A stretch of 64,000 nt of DNA, taken from the NCBI RefSeq assembly GCF_003605365.2, contig NZ_QYTU02000011.1:1-64000 (forward strand), written 5' to 3'. The stretch comes from Siminovitchia fortis. GTDB lineage: Bacteria; Bacillota; Bacilli; Bacillales; Bacillaceae_C. Positions 28,622 to 37,329 of this stretch are shown here, in pieces. The notes under the pieces are model-generated. The model was not told the origin of the DNA, did not search any database, and saw only the letters and a program-made list of their open reading frames with translations. Position 1 is the first letter of the stretch. Every line of letters begins with the position of its first letter. The position numbers and the translations under genes were made by a program.

Positions 28622-28981
28622 TTAAATTTTTGTCCGGCCTTTTTCAAGATCATTCCATTGGCGTTCAAAACTCGTGAATGGATCGTGCTTTGTATCACAA
28701 TCCTCTGCTTTTTCCTTTTTCCAGTTTTTATATCCCACATAAAGGACATAAACGGCTGCTATTCCTGCCAATGCCGGCAAATTGCCCAGTAAACCGGACA
28801 ACCCGATCACTCCAAGGATCCCCCAGGCAATTTTTTGCCATGTGGAGCGGGTTTTTAAAAACTGTTTCAGCGAATAATAGACGATGATCAGGCTAATCGC
28901 CAACCCGACAATATTTCCCAGGCTTGCAACAGCGATGATCGCCAAAATGACAGCCAAAGTAAAAGTAAGCAGGTTTTTCAT
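28622..28981 (-). CDS. liaI: LiaI-like membrane anchor protein
   Basis: 119 aa from ATG 28981, with GGGGAG 6 nt upstream. Three hydrophobic segments in residues 1-80 (LLTFTLAVILAIIAVASLG), then a charged tail. Position before a PspA-family gene and size fit LiaI, which recruits LiaH to the membrane. Sequence similarity is hard to judge by eye, so the name rests mainly on synteny. liaG, normally between liaH and liaF in B. subtilis, is absent. Confidence 0.72.
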   Translation of the reverse strand: MKNLLTFTLAVILAIIAVASLGNIVGLAISLIIVYYSLKQFLKTRSTWQKIAWGILGVIGLSGLLGNLPALAGIAAVYVLYVGYKNWKKEKAEDCDTKHDPFTSFERQWNDLEKGRTKI

Positions 28982-29138
28982 TTTGATCTCCCCTTTCGTA
29001 CTTGTTGACTCTATCTTAAAGAATGAACGGCCTTCGCCAAACGACCTTAAGCCGTGTTTTTCACTCGGACCAGAGACTGAGATACGAAAAATAACAGGCT
29101 GCAACACCGGTCAACAAGACAAGACGGTTATAAATATA

Positions 29139-29165
29139 AAAATCCGACGTTGAACACGTCGGATT
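29139..29165 (-). terminator. corA terminator
   Basis: AATCCGACGTG / AACGTCGGATT stem followed by TTTTATATTT on the minus strand; the CorA stop codon lies in its 5' arm. Confidence 0.82.
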
Positions 29166-30138
29166 AGTACTTCTGGTTCTTTTGCCTAGCCTTTTGTTTT
29201 CTTCCTTTCATGACATCCCCTGTCCATCCTTTTTCATGCAGCCACCAATAAATCAAACCTGTTGAAAGCAAAATCACTCCCCAAGCGAATGCATATCCAT
29301 ATTTCCAGTCAAACTCCGGCATATATTTAAAGTTCATTCCCCATAATGCGCCCAACACGGTAATGGGAGTGACGAGGACAGTAAATACTGTCAAAGCCTT
29401 TATAATTTCATTTCCCCGATATGAATATACGTTCATATTAATATTCAGAAGCGTTTCAATTTGGTTATCGTAATGATACAGCAGCTTCATTGTCCGCTCC
29501 ACCCGGATGACCGCTTTCCGATAAGCATCCATCTCTTCCACCTGATCCAAATACGCTTCCCTCAAGGCTAATAGCAATTCTTCCACAGGTATTGTAAGTT
29601 GTTTCAAAAAAAGCATATCTGAGCGGCATTCAAATATTTCCTCCAGGAGGTTTCCGTGATCTCGTCTTCTGACTTTTTTTTCAAGACTTAAAAGCTTTTC
29701 TTCAAAATCATCAATTCCATCCAGAAAATTGTTTACGACTTTCCCAATAATCAACAGAAAACCTTCAATCGCATTTTCACACATGCGGAATTGTTCCAAT
29801 ACGGATTTAAGGTCATAATCAAAAATAGAATCTATGTCCAAATCAATTGTAATTAGAAGATCCTTTGATATATAGAAATGAAGCAATTCATAGGAATCAG
29901 CATTTTCCGGATCGCATAAATAGTTTAATGACCCGACAAGGGCGGAGTTGTTGGCCTTGTCAAGTGTCATGATATCCAAGGATGTCGATTTTATACTTTT
30001 GGCGTTTTTCATCCAAAGCCCAAATTCTGAAGACTTCCTTTTTAGCTGTTCAATCTGATCCTCATCTTCAAAATCCAAATCAATCCAAGTCCACCCATGC
30101 TCGAATTGATGGGCTTTTTTAATTTCTTCGCTCCTCAT
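29164..30138 (-). CDS. corA: CorA-family divalent-cation transporter
   Basis: 324 aa. Long cytoplasmic alpha/beta and helical domain, then two transmembrane helices near the C-terminus separated by the invariant GMN motif (ALWGMNFKYMPEF), as in Mg2+/Co2+/Ni2+ channels. Ends KQKARQKNQKY. Ion specificity cannot be read. Divided from the lia operon by a terminator. Confidence 0.9.
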   Translation of the reverse strand: MRSEEIKKAHQFEHGWTWIDLDFEDEDQIEQLKRKSSEFGLWMKNAKSIKSTSLDIMTLDKANNSALVGSLNYLCDPENADSYELLHFYISKDLLITIDLDIDSIFDYDLKSVLEQFRMCENAIEGFLLIIGKVVNNFLDGIDDFEEKLLSLEKKVRRRDHGNLLEEIFECRSDMLFLKQLTIPVEELLLALREAYLDQVEEMDAYRKAVIRVERTMKLLYHYDNQIETLLNINMNVYSYRGNEIIKALTVFTVLVTPITVLGALWGMNFKYMPEFDWKYGYAFAWGVILLSTGLIYWWLHEKGWTGDVMKGRKQKARQKNQKY

Positions 30139-30301
30139 CCGCTATACCCCTAACCTGTTTTAATCATTTATCTATTCCCTCTTTTACGCGAAATTATTCT
30201 TTGCATTGCAAGCGGACGACCTTCTGTTTGCCCTAGAGGATGAAAAGCTGATACGGCGCAAGTTTGAAATCTGGCTGAATTGAAAGATAAAGTGAAACTT
30301 T

Positions 30302-30434
30302 AATCAGTGGGGGTTTTCTTCATCCCCCACTGATTGTTAGTTGAACGAATCGGGCTTTTACAGGCAGTTGATCTCCCGCCTAAACTACCTGATTCATCTA
30401 AAGTTTTGAGGTGGGAGTCTTACTGTCCGTTAAT
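30302..30434 (+). repeat. structured non-coding element, two hairpins (IS605/MITE-like or RNA candidate)
   Basis: Fills most of the 327-nt gap between corA and cvfB. First hairpin: AATCAGTGGGGG at 30302 pairs perfectly with CCCCCACTGATT. Second: CTCCCGCCT (30373-30381) pairs with AGGTGGGAG (30409-30417) with one G-U. The rest, running to TGCGGGATAA at 30434, is GC-balanced and non-coding. It resembles a dispersed Bacillus intergenic element I associate with IS200/IS605-type right ends, but no transposase is adjacent; identity uncertain. Confidence 0.5.
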
Positions 30435-30464
30435 GCGGGATAAAAATAATGATATGTCAAAAAT

Positions 30465-31334
30465 TCATTGGTCGGCCTTTTCGGTTAAGTGAGTCCAGCC
30501 ATCCTTTTGGATAACTTTTCCCTCTTTCATCAGCTTGCCCAATGCCCGTTTGAAGGACCCTTTACTCATTTGGAAACGGTCCTTTATATCTTGGGGAAGG
30601 CTCTTATCCCAGTAAGGCATATTCCCGCCGCGTCCCACGAGATAGCTGTATATGCGTTCAGCATCCTCATCAATGGCTTCGTGCACCCTTGGAAGAAGCG
30701 ATATATTGATCGACCCATCTTCCTTGACACCGATCACCCTGCCCTCCACCATTTCTCCCAGACGAGGCTCCCTTGTTCTCTCCGAATGGTGGATGAAACC
30801 AAGATACCCTTCTTCAGTGATAATGTTTGAGCCCTCCATCAAAAGACGGTAAACTGTCCCTTTTACATTTTTATTAAACAAGTTTTTATCGGCAGGTGTT
30901 GCCAGTCTGCGAATATTTTCTTCGGTTGCCAGCATCCCAAATAGCCTGTTTTTCTTATCTGTTTTTAATGTGCAATAAAGCCTGTCGCCCCTTGCGGGCC
31001 ATAGACGGGGCAATTCGGGCAAATCATCTTTAGAAACAAGGATGTCTTTCGTTAATCCGATATGTATGAAAACACCCAAATTTTCTTTGACTTCCACCAC
31101 TTCAGCCCATCCGAAATGCCCTTTTCTAATTTCCGGAATTTTTAATGTCGCTGCCAGCCTTCCTTCGTGATCCTGATATAAAAAGACGGTCTGTTCCTGT
31201 TGTGGATCAAAGCCATCCGGAACTTCCGTGTGATGAAGCAGGACATCCTCTTCCCCATCAGTCAAAAAGTATCCAAACGGCACTTCGCGTGCCCCATATA
31301 ATTGAACAACCGTTCCAGCTTCCAATCTTGACAT
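30465..31334 (-). CDS. cvfB: CvfB-family S1 RNA-binding protein
   Basis: 289 aa from ATG 31334 after AAGGAAGG. Tandem S1-like beta-barrels (ENLGVFIHIGLTKDILVSKD; NIITEEGYLGFIHHSE; VEGRVIGVKEDGSINISL) and a C-terminal winged helix (ALGKLMKEGKVIQKDG). CvfB (YitL) is an RNA-binding protein affecting virulence factor expression in Staphylococcus. Corresponds to B. subtilis yitL. Confidence 0.88.
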   Translation of the reverse strand: MSRLEAGTVVQLYGAREVPFGYFLTDGEEDVLLHHTEVPDGFDPQQEQTVFLYQDHEGRLAATLKIPEIRKGHFGWAEVVEVKENLGVFIHIGLTKDILVSKDDLPELPRLWPARGDRLYCTLKTDKKNRLFGMLATEENIRRLATPADKNLFNKNVKGTVYRLLMEGSNIITEEGYLGFIHHSERTREPRLGEMVEGRVIGVKEDGSINISLLPRVHEAIDEDAERIYSYLVGRGGNMPYWDKSLPQDIKDRFQMSKGSFKRALGKLMKEGKVIQKDGWTHLTEKADQ

Positions 31335-31421
31335 GTGATCTACCTTCCTTCGAATGATAACCATTTACAATAATCCCCATTATACCATTACACTATTCGA
31401 AAAGCGTGGGCGCCCGTTTCT

Positions 31422-31453
31422 TAAAAAAATCTTCCGCCATTCAGACGGAAGAT
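31422..31453 (-). terminator. terminator of general stress gene
   Basis: ATCTTCCG-loop-CGGAAGAT followed by TTTTTTT on the minus strand. Confidence 0.85.
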
Positions 31454-31468
31454 GATATTATTCAGATA

Positions 31469-31921
31469 TTAAGGTAATGTTTCCCTTTTGGCTTTGTCAA
31501 CAAGGACAAGTATTTTTCCATTATTCACTTCATCGTGATAGCGGTGTGCGTCGTCTTCGGGAATTCCCATTCCGATCAAAGCACCGGCAAGCCCTCCTAC
31601 TCCCGCTCCTGCAGCAGCCCCTGATAGACCGGCTACAATCGGTCCGGCTGCGATAACCGGTCCAATTCCCGGGATCGCCAACGTACCAAGTCCGGCTAGC
31701 ACCCCTCCCAATCCTCCAAGCACACCGCCGGTCGCAGCGCCGGTTGCCGCACCTTCAGGAGCTTTTGTATCTGTTTCATGAGTAATGTGATCCACTTCCT
31801 GCCTGTTTTTACTAATGACGGATATATCGTCCTGGCTGTAGCCATCCCGTTTCAGCTGTTCGACTGCACTTACCGCTTCCTGTTCCGTATCATAGGAACC
31901 TATCACATATTTTTCTTCCAT
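31469..31921 (-). CDS. YflT-domain general stress protein (GSP17M-like)
   Basis: 150 aa. N-terminal YflT/GSP17M domain (YVIGSYDTEQEAVSAVEQLK, DDISVISK), then a long Gly/Ala-rich segment (APEGAATGAATGGVLGG...) with membrane-associating glycine-zipper character, then an acidic tail. A sigma-B-type promoter lies directly upstream, so it is likely part of the general stress regulon. Molecular role unknown. Confidence 0.85.
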   Translation of the reverse strand: MEEKYVIGSYDTEQEAVSAVEQLKRDGYSQDDISVISKNRQEVDHITHETDTKAPEGAATGAATGGVLGGLGGVLAGLGTLAIPGIGPVIAAGPIVAGLSGAAAGAGVGGLAGALIGMGIPEDDAHRYHDEVNNGKILVLVDKAKRETLP

Positions 31922-31956
31922 GGAAAAAACCTCCTTCTGCTTTTTATACTATTGGA

Positions 31957-31981
31957 TTACCCCTGGGAAATGTTTGTAAAC
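31957..31981 (-). promoter_or_regulatory. sigma-B promoter
   Basis: On the minus strand GTTTAC (31976-31981), 13 nt, GGGTAA (31957-31962), close to the sigma-B consensus GTTTAA-N12-15-GGGTAT, about 36 nt upstream of ATG. Confidence 0.8.
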
Positions 31982-32142
31982 ACTGCCCGGGAAGCTTGCG
32001 TTATGGAGTCTGATTCATGGCCCGAATAAAATGTGAATTTTTTAACCTTTTTCTCTATTAAAATTGTGACAGATATGTTAACATGTAAATCGAAATATCA
32101 ATATTCATGTAGAAGCTTGGGAAATGAACATAATACCTGAAC

Positions 32143-32229
32143 GGTTGGCACTTGACAGCGTACCTGTTAAAGACTAACCACCGCAAATCGCCTTATCCAA
32201 TGACAGGCCATATTTGACGGTGGTTTTTT
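32143..32229 (+). promoter_or_regulatory. leader antitermination element, copy 1
   Basis: The 43-nt core 32145-32187 is 41/43 identical to 34059-34101. In RNA, GGUUGG pairs with CUAACC, enclosing a second stem CUUGACAG / CUGUU-A-AAG with loop CGUAC. The 3' strand of the first stem is also the 5' arm of a terminator: AACCACCGCAAA pairs with TTTGACGGTGGTT (32210-32223), followed by TTTTTT. The two folds exclude each other. It precedes the OFA transporter gene by about 145 nt. It matches no riboswitch or RAT sequence I recognise. Confidence 0.75.
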
Positions 32230-32372
32230 GGTCTTGCTTTATATATATTTCTATTTGAACATTAAGTCGTATTATGTAAAATGATTCATTCCTTCTATAT
32301 GTTTTTGATATTTTTATAAGTTGTTAACGGTTTCACCAATGCAGGAACTATTTCATTAAGGAGGGTATAATA

Positions 32373-33620
32373 ATGGAGAAACTGAAAAACAGGTGGCTGA
32401 TTGTTGTATCTGCAGTCGGCATACATATTTCAATCGGTTCAGTCTATGCCTGGAGCAACTTTACAAACCCGCTGATGGAGGAATTTAATTGGACCGCAAG
32501 CCAGGTGCAGCTGACATTCAGTCTCGCTATCTTGTTCCTGGGACTTTCAGCAGCCTTTTTAGGCCATTTTGTTGAAAAGCACGGTCCGCGCAAAGCAGGC
32601 CTTCTCTCTTCCATATTTTTTGGAGTTGGTGTTTTTTGCTCAGGCTTCGCAGTAAAACTGGGGTCTTTGCCTTTGCTTTACATATGCTATGGGGTCATTG
32701 GCGGAATCGGTTTGGGTGTCGGCTATATAGCCCCGGTATCAACCCTTGTCAAATGGTTTCCTGACAGAAGGGGCATGGCTACAGGAATGGCCATCATGGG
32801 ATTCGGATTTGCGGCAGCCATCAGCAGTCCAATCATGGATTTCCTCATAAAAAACGCTGGCATCGCCAATACTTTCTTTATTTTGGGAGCAGTCTATTTC
32901 ATTATTATGACTTCCTCCTCCCTTTACCTTGCAAAACCGCCTGAGGGATGGATGCCGAAAGGTTTCAAGGAAAAAGTGGAATCAGGAAAAGTATCGACGG
33001 ATCTTTCCCAGCTGACTGCCAATGAAGCAGTAAAAACACCGCGCTTTTACTATCTATGGATCATGCTGTTTATCAATGTCACCTGCGGTATTGCCATTTT
33101 ATCTGCAGCCAGCCCGCTTGCTCAGGAAAGCATCGGCCTTTCATCCATCGAGGCTGCTGCATTGGTCGGAGTGCTGGGCATCTTTAACGGTCTCGGGCGA
33201 ATAGGCTGGGCAACCGCCTCCGACTATATCGGCCGGCCTAATACTTATACGGTTTTCTTTACGATCCAAATCGTTTTATTCGCCCTTCTGCCATTTACAA
33301 GTGTATCCATTTTATTCCAAATCATGCTTGCTGTCATCCTGACTTGCTACGGAGGAGGCTTCTCCTGCATTCCGGCCTATATCGGAGATATATTCGGAAC
33401 GAAGCAGCTGGGAGCTATCCACGGCTATATATTGACTGCATGGTCAGCCGCTGGAATCGCCGGACCAATGTTTGCGGCTAAAATTAAGGATATGACAGGG
33501 AGCTACGGAAACAGCCTGTTGTTCTTTGCAGCATTATTTGTCGTCGCATTTGCCGTTTCACTTATTATCCGGGTTGACATTAAAAAGGTAAAAAAGAAAA
33601 AAGACTTAGTAACCAATTAA
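32373..33620 (+). CDS. OFA-family MFS transporter (oxalate/formate antiporter type)
   Basis: 415 aa, 12 predicted spans. Family hallmarks GSVYAWSNFTNPL in helix 1, GHFVEKHGPRKAG after helix 2, GGIGLGVGYIAPVSTLVKWF in helix 4 and ARG-rich PDRRGMATGMAIMGFG. OFA members exchange small mono- or dicarboxylates (oxalate, formate, lactate). The next genes include a formate-dehydrogenase-like enzyme and its sulfurtransferase, suggesting a C1/oxalate-linked substrate. It follows leader element 1; ATG is preceded by AAGGAGG. Confidence 0.87.
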   Translation: MEKLKNRWLIVVSAVGIHISIGSVYAWSNFTNPLMEEFNWTASQVQLTFSLAILFLGLSAAFLGHFVEKHGPRKAGLLSSIFFGVGVFCSGFAVKLGSLPLLYICYGVIGGIGLGVGYIAPVSTLVKWFPDRRGMATGMAIMGFGFAAAISSPIMDFLIKNAGIANTFFILGAVYFIIMTSSSLYLAKPPEGWMPKGFKEKVESGKVSTDLSQLTANEAVKTPRFYYLWIMLFINVTCGIAILSAASPLAQESIGLSSIEAAALVGVLGIFNGLGRIGWATASDYIGRPNTYTVFFTIQIVLFALLPFTSVSILFQIMLAVILTCYGGGFSCIPAYIGDIFGTKQLGAIHGYILTAWSAAGIAGPMFAAKIKDMTGSYGNSLLFFAALFVVAFAVSLIIRVDIKKVKKKKDLVTN

Positions 33621-33687
33621 ACAGGTAGTTGAGATATCCTGCAAACATGGTAGAATGGTAGTATGCACCAAGACAAGAGGTTATTGG

Positions 33688-34053
33688 ATGATGAGAAATT
33701 ATGAGGCGGAGTTCAGTAATTTAGTAAGATCTTTTCGAAAACGCCATATGGGCAAAGGTCCCAGTAAAATAAAGACGACTTTTTGCAAAAACTGGGCGAT
33801 TTGCGAAATGGAAGGCAATTTATCGCCGGTCGAGAAATTTATCGCAAGCGCAGAAGATGGAAAACAGATGGTCAGGGCCGCCAGAACGGAGATGGTAAAA
33901 GAGATGTACCGAAAAAACCATCCTGTCGAAATGGAAGAGCTGCTCGGTGCAAAGTTCCTCGATCTGTTTGTTGATATAGACATCGAAAAAGACCTGGGCA
34001 TGTCAATTTTCATCTTTGATCAGAACCTGGAAGAAAAATTCAATACTAAATAA
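33688..34053 (+). CDS. DUF2294-family protein
   Basis: 121 aa from ATG 33688 (AGAGG 7 nt upstream). Sequence is soluble and mixed alpha/beta, with KIKTTFCKNWAICEMEGNL and FLDLFVDIDIEKDLGMSIF typical of DUF2294. Function unknown; often near formate-dehydrogenase-like genes in Bacillaceae. It has its own sigma-A-like promoter (TTGAGA at 33629, 16 nt, TAGAAT at 33651). Leader element 2 begins a few nt after its stop. Confidence 0.78.
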   Translation: MMRNYEAEFSNLVRSFRKRHMGKGPSKIKTTFCKNWAICEMEGNLSPVEKFIASAEDGKQMVRAARTEMVKEMYRKNHPVEMEELLGAKFLDLFVDIDIEKDLGMSIFIFDQNLEEKFNTK

Positions 34054-34054
34054 G

Positions 34055-34136
34055 TGAGTTGGCACTTGGCAGCGCACCTGTTAAAGACTAACCACCGCAA
34101 AGAATGCTTATTCAGGCGTTTTTGCGGTGGTTTTTT
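34055..34136 (+). promoter_or_regulatory. leader antitermination element, copy 2
   Basis: Core 34059-34101, differing from copy 1 at only two positions: one keeps the P2 pair (A-U to G-U), the other is in the loop. GUUGG pairs with CUAAC. The terminator is a perfect AACCACCGCAAA / TTTGCGGTGGTT stem followed by TTTTTT. It lies 30 nt upstream of the oxidoreductase start and just after the DUF2294 stop, so it can gate both readthrough and new initiation. Confidence 0.8.
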
Positions 34137-34167
34137 ATTATAAAATAGATAGAAAGGAAGAATGAGA

Positions 34168-36519
34168 ATGGGAAAAACAAAACATGAAGGCCCTATCAAA
34201 TTGCCGAAAAAACCTGACCCAAAACATTGGGTAAGCCCGGTTCCATTCGGGCTTGGCAAAGTCAAACCGAAGCATATCCGGGACACGATGAAGGTGGTGC
34301 TTGAAAACAGCGATAACCTGCCGTACGCTTTCCGAATCCTGACACAGGGAGTATGTGATGGCTGTGCGCTTGGAGTATCAGGACTGTATGACCAAACCCT
34401 TGCCGGCCCGCATCTTTGCACGACACGGTTAAATGTACTGCGCCTGAACACGATGCCCGCCATAAAAGAGGAAATTCTTCATTCGGATATCGATGAACTG
34501 AGAAAACTGGACAGCACTGAATTAAGAAAACTTGGCCGGATCCCCTATCCGCTTTCGCGTAAACCGGGCGAGAAAAAATTCCGGAGAATATCATGGGACG
34601 AAGCGCTGGATTCAATTGCAAAAAAGGTGAAGGCGATCGATCCTAAACAAATGGCACTCTTTTTAACAGCCCGGGGAATCACAAACGAAGTATATTATAC
34701 GGCCGGAAAGTTTGCCAGGTTCATAGGCACGAATAATATCGACAATGCATCAAGAATCTGCCACTCACCGAGCAAGACCGCTCTAAAAAGATCACTTGGC
34801 ATCGGAGCATCCAGCTGCAATTATAAAGACTGGATCGGCACGGATGTCCTTATTTTCTGGGGGTCTGTTGCTGCCAATAACCAGCCTGTTTCAACCAAAT
34901 ACATGTATGCCGCAAAAAGAAAAGGCACAAAAATCATTTGCATCAATCCATACAAAGAACCGGCCATGGAGGGGTATTGGGTACCTTCGATAGCAGAATC
35001 CGCCCTCTTCGGAACTAAAATAGCCGATGATGTTTATCAGGTGAATATCGGAGGAGATATCGCCTTCATGAATGGAATCATGAAGCATTGGTTTGAAATG
35101 GAAGAAAATATGCCCGGCTCGGCGATAGATCATGATTTTGTAAGCAAGCATGCAAATGGGTATGAAGATTTGAAGGCACACGTGCAGAAGCAAAGCTGGG
35201 ATCAGCTTGAAAAATCATCCGGAATCACAAAGGAAAGAATGCTGGAATTCGCGGAAGTGCTTGCCAATTCCAAAAGTGGCGTTTTTGTCTGGTCCATGGG
35301 ATTGACTCAGCACCGGTTTGGAACCGATAATATTTCCCAGGTGGCCAACTTGGCAATCTTAAGAGGGTTCATCGGAAGGGAACATTGTGGAGTGATGCCG
35401 ATTAGAGGGCACTCAGGTGTCCAAGGTTCAGGAGAAATGGGAGCCGATCCATTTGTTCTTCCCGGAGGAGATTTCGAGCCGGAAAACATTGAGCGGATGG
35501 AAAAGGTCTGGGGTTTTGACATCCCCAAATGGCAGGGCGATATTGTCGGCGTTTCTCTGGAAAATGCCGTACTTCCCGAAGATCACGAGAAAAAATTGAA
35601 AGTCTTTTATACATCTGGCGGCAACTTCCTTGAAACGATGCCTGATCCGGCATTTATGGAGGAATGCTTGAGCAGTGTCGACTTAAGGGTCCATCAGGAC
35701 ATCATTCTAAATACTTCCACGCTTGTAGACGCCCAGGAAGAAGTCATTGTCCTGCCTGCTCAAACGAGATATGAACAGCGCGGCGGCGGAACATCCACTT
35801 CAACTGAACGGATGGTCTATTTTTCCCCTGAAATCGAAGGGCCCAGAATCGAAGAAGCCCGCTCCGAATGGGAAATATACGTGGATTTGGCCGCACGGAT
35901 CAAACCTGAGGAAAAACATTTGCTGAATTTTACAGAAGCGGAACAAATAAGGGCGGAAATAGCCATCGCCAACCCAAATTATGACGGAATCCAACATTTG
36001 AAAAATCGGGGAGATGTTTTTCAATGGGGTGGAGCATGGCTGTGCGAGGACGGAATCTGTCCGACCGAAGACGGAAAAGCCAACCTTCTGCCAATCGAGC
36101 TTCCGGAATTGCGCAAGCCTGATGGACATTTCTATGTTACGACAAGACGGGGCAAACAATTCAACTCAATGATCTACAGCGAGAAAGATCCTTTTAATGC
36201 AGCAGACCGATACGATGTCTTGATACATCCCGAAGATGCAAAAGAACTTGGAATATTGGAAGGCGAAGCCATTGTTGTTTATAATCAATACGGGACGTTC
36301 CAAGGGAAAGCAAGGTTTGCCGACACACGAAGAGGCAATATTTCCGTATATTGGCCCGAAGGTAATGTATTGCTGCAAAAAGGCATCTATGAACAATTCG
36401 CCGGAATTCCGGAATATAATATCAGTGTCGTTGTTGAAAAAGCAGACACGTACAATGCGCAGAAAGACATCAACTATTTGGAAAAGCGAATGGATGATCT
36501 CGAACAAGTAATTAGCTAA
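34168..36519 (+). CDS. YdeP/FdhF-family molybdopterin oxidoreductase
   Basis: 783 aa. Mo-bisMGD enzyme of the formate dehydrogenase alpha-like (YdeP) group: an N-terminal Cys pair GVCDGCALG replaces the usual 4Fe-4S motif, GRIPYPLSRKPGEK and WDEALDSIAKKVK open the Moco domain, and the C-terminal MopB dinucleotide domain (IHPEDAKELGILEGEAIVVYN) closes it. ATG 34168 has AAGGA 9 nt upstream; ATG 34162 is too near. Family reaction is uncertain: formate oxidation is annotated but YdeP is tied to acid resistance in E. coli. fdhD follows 12 nt downstream. Confidence 0.88.
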   Translation: MGKTKHEGPIKLPKKPDPKHWVSPVPFGLGKVKPKHIRDTMKVVLENSDNLPYAFRILTQGVCDGCALGVSGLYDQTLAGPHLCTTRLNVLRLNTMPAIKEEILHSDIDELRKLDSTELRKLGRIPYPLSRKPGEKKFRRISWDEALDSIAKKVKAIDPKQMALFLTARGITNEVYYTAGKFARFIGTNNIDNASRICHSPSKTALKRSLGIGASSCNYKDWIGTDVLIFWGSVAANNQPVSTKYMYAAKRKGTKIICINPYKEPAMEGYWVPSIAESALFGTKIADDVYQVNIGGDIAFMNGIMKHWFEMEENMPGSAIDHDFVSKHANGYEDLKAHVQKQSWDQLEKSSGITKERMLEFAEVLANSKSGVFVWSMGLTQHRFGTDNISQVANLAILRGFIGREHCGVMPIRGHSGVQGSGEMGADPFVLPGGDFEPENIERMEKVWGFDIPKWQGDIVGVSLENAVLPEDHEKKLKVFYTSGGNFLETMPDPAFMEECLSSVDLRVHQDIILNTSTLVDAQEEVIVLPAQTRYEQRGGGTSTSTERMVYFSPEIEGPRIEEARSEWEIYVDLAARIKPEEKHLLNFTEAEQIRAEIAIANPNYDGIQHLKNRGDVFQWGGAWLCEDGICPTEDGKANLLPIELPELRKPDGHFYVTTRRGKQFNSMIYSEKDPFNAADRYDVLIHPEDAKELGILEGEAIVVYNQYGTFQGKARFADTRRGNISVYWPEGNVLLQKGIYEQFAGIPEYNISVVVEKADTYNAQKDINYLEKRMDDLEQVIS

Positions 36520-36531
36520 GAAGGTGGTTGT

Positions 36532-37329
36532 ATGGAGCCTATCGTCAGGGATCGCCTGCAAGTATTGCGATACACCGGAAAATCACTTATTGAAATAGAG
36601 GATCAGGCTGCTGTAGAATATCCGCTTACAATCCATATCGACAATGAAGAGTTCGCAACAGTCGTTTGCACCCCTGCGAATTTGAAAGAGCTCGTAGTCG
36701 GCTTTTTGGCATCCGAAGGAATGATCAGAAACATCGGAGACATTTCTTCACTTGAGATAGATGAACATCAGGGATTTGCCTATGTGGAGTTGAAAGTGAA
36801 ACAAGTGATCAGCAAAGAATATTACTCGAAACGAATGATCGGGTCATGCTGCGGCAAAAGCCGGCAGTTTTACTTCTACAATGATGCCAAAACAGCAAAA
36901 ACGATCATGTCCAGGCAAAAAATCTCAGCCGGACAGTGCCTGGAACTGATGGAAGAAATGCAGAAAAGCTCCGAAGAATTCCAGCTGACAGGCGGTGTGC
37001 ACAATGCGGCTTTATGCACCGAGGATGAACTGCTTTTCAGCTACTCTGATATTGGCCGCCACAATGCATTGGATAAAATATTCGGCCATTGTCTTATCAA
37101 TAATATATCCTTAAAAGATAAAGTGATCGTTTTCAGCGGAAGGATTTCATCGGAAGTCGTATTGAAGGTTGCCAAAATCGGAGCAGGCATACTGATCTCA
37201 AAATCGGCCCCAACGACACTAGGGATAGATTTGGCACATGATCTCGGCATTACTGCGATCGGATTTGCAAGGAATGGCCAGTTGAATATTTACACACACC
37301 CTGAACGGATTGTCGCTGTTTCAAGCTAG
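36532..37329 (+). CDS. fdhD: FdhD, Moco sulfurtransferase for formate dehydrogenase
   Basis: 265 aa. Transfers sulfur to the molybdenum cofactor of formate dehydrogenases. Contains TVVCTPANLKELVVGFLASEG, the Cys motif SCCGKS near residue 105 (the sulfur-relay Cys), FSYSDIGRHNALDKIFG and GILISKSAPT. Partner is almost certainly the preceding oxidoreductase. The stop lies in its terminator. Confidence 0.95.
   Translation: MEPIVRDRLQVLRYTGKSLIEIEDQAAVEYPLTIHIDNEEFATVVCTPANLKELVVGFLASEGMIRNIGDISSLEIDEHQGFAYVELKVKQVISKEYYSKRMIGSCCGKSRQFYFYNDAKTAKTIMSRQKISAGQCLELMEEMQKSSEEFQLTGGVHNAALCTEDELLFSYSDIGRHNALDKIFGHCLINNISLKDKVIVFSGRISSEVVLKVAKIGAGILISKSAPTTLGIDLAHDLGITAIGFARNGQLNIYTHPERIVAVSS

Noticed and set aside
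28982-29130. LiaR operator upstream of liaI
   Set aside because: Imperfect inverted words are present but none convincing against a consensus I can state with certainty.
30200-30285. Plus-strand fragment reading ALQADDLLFALEDEKLIRR
   Set aside because: Short frame with no start or ribosome site, closed upstream by stops; could be a relic but cannot be assigned.
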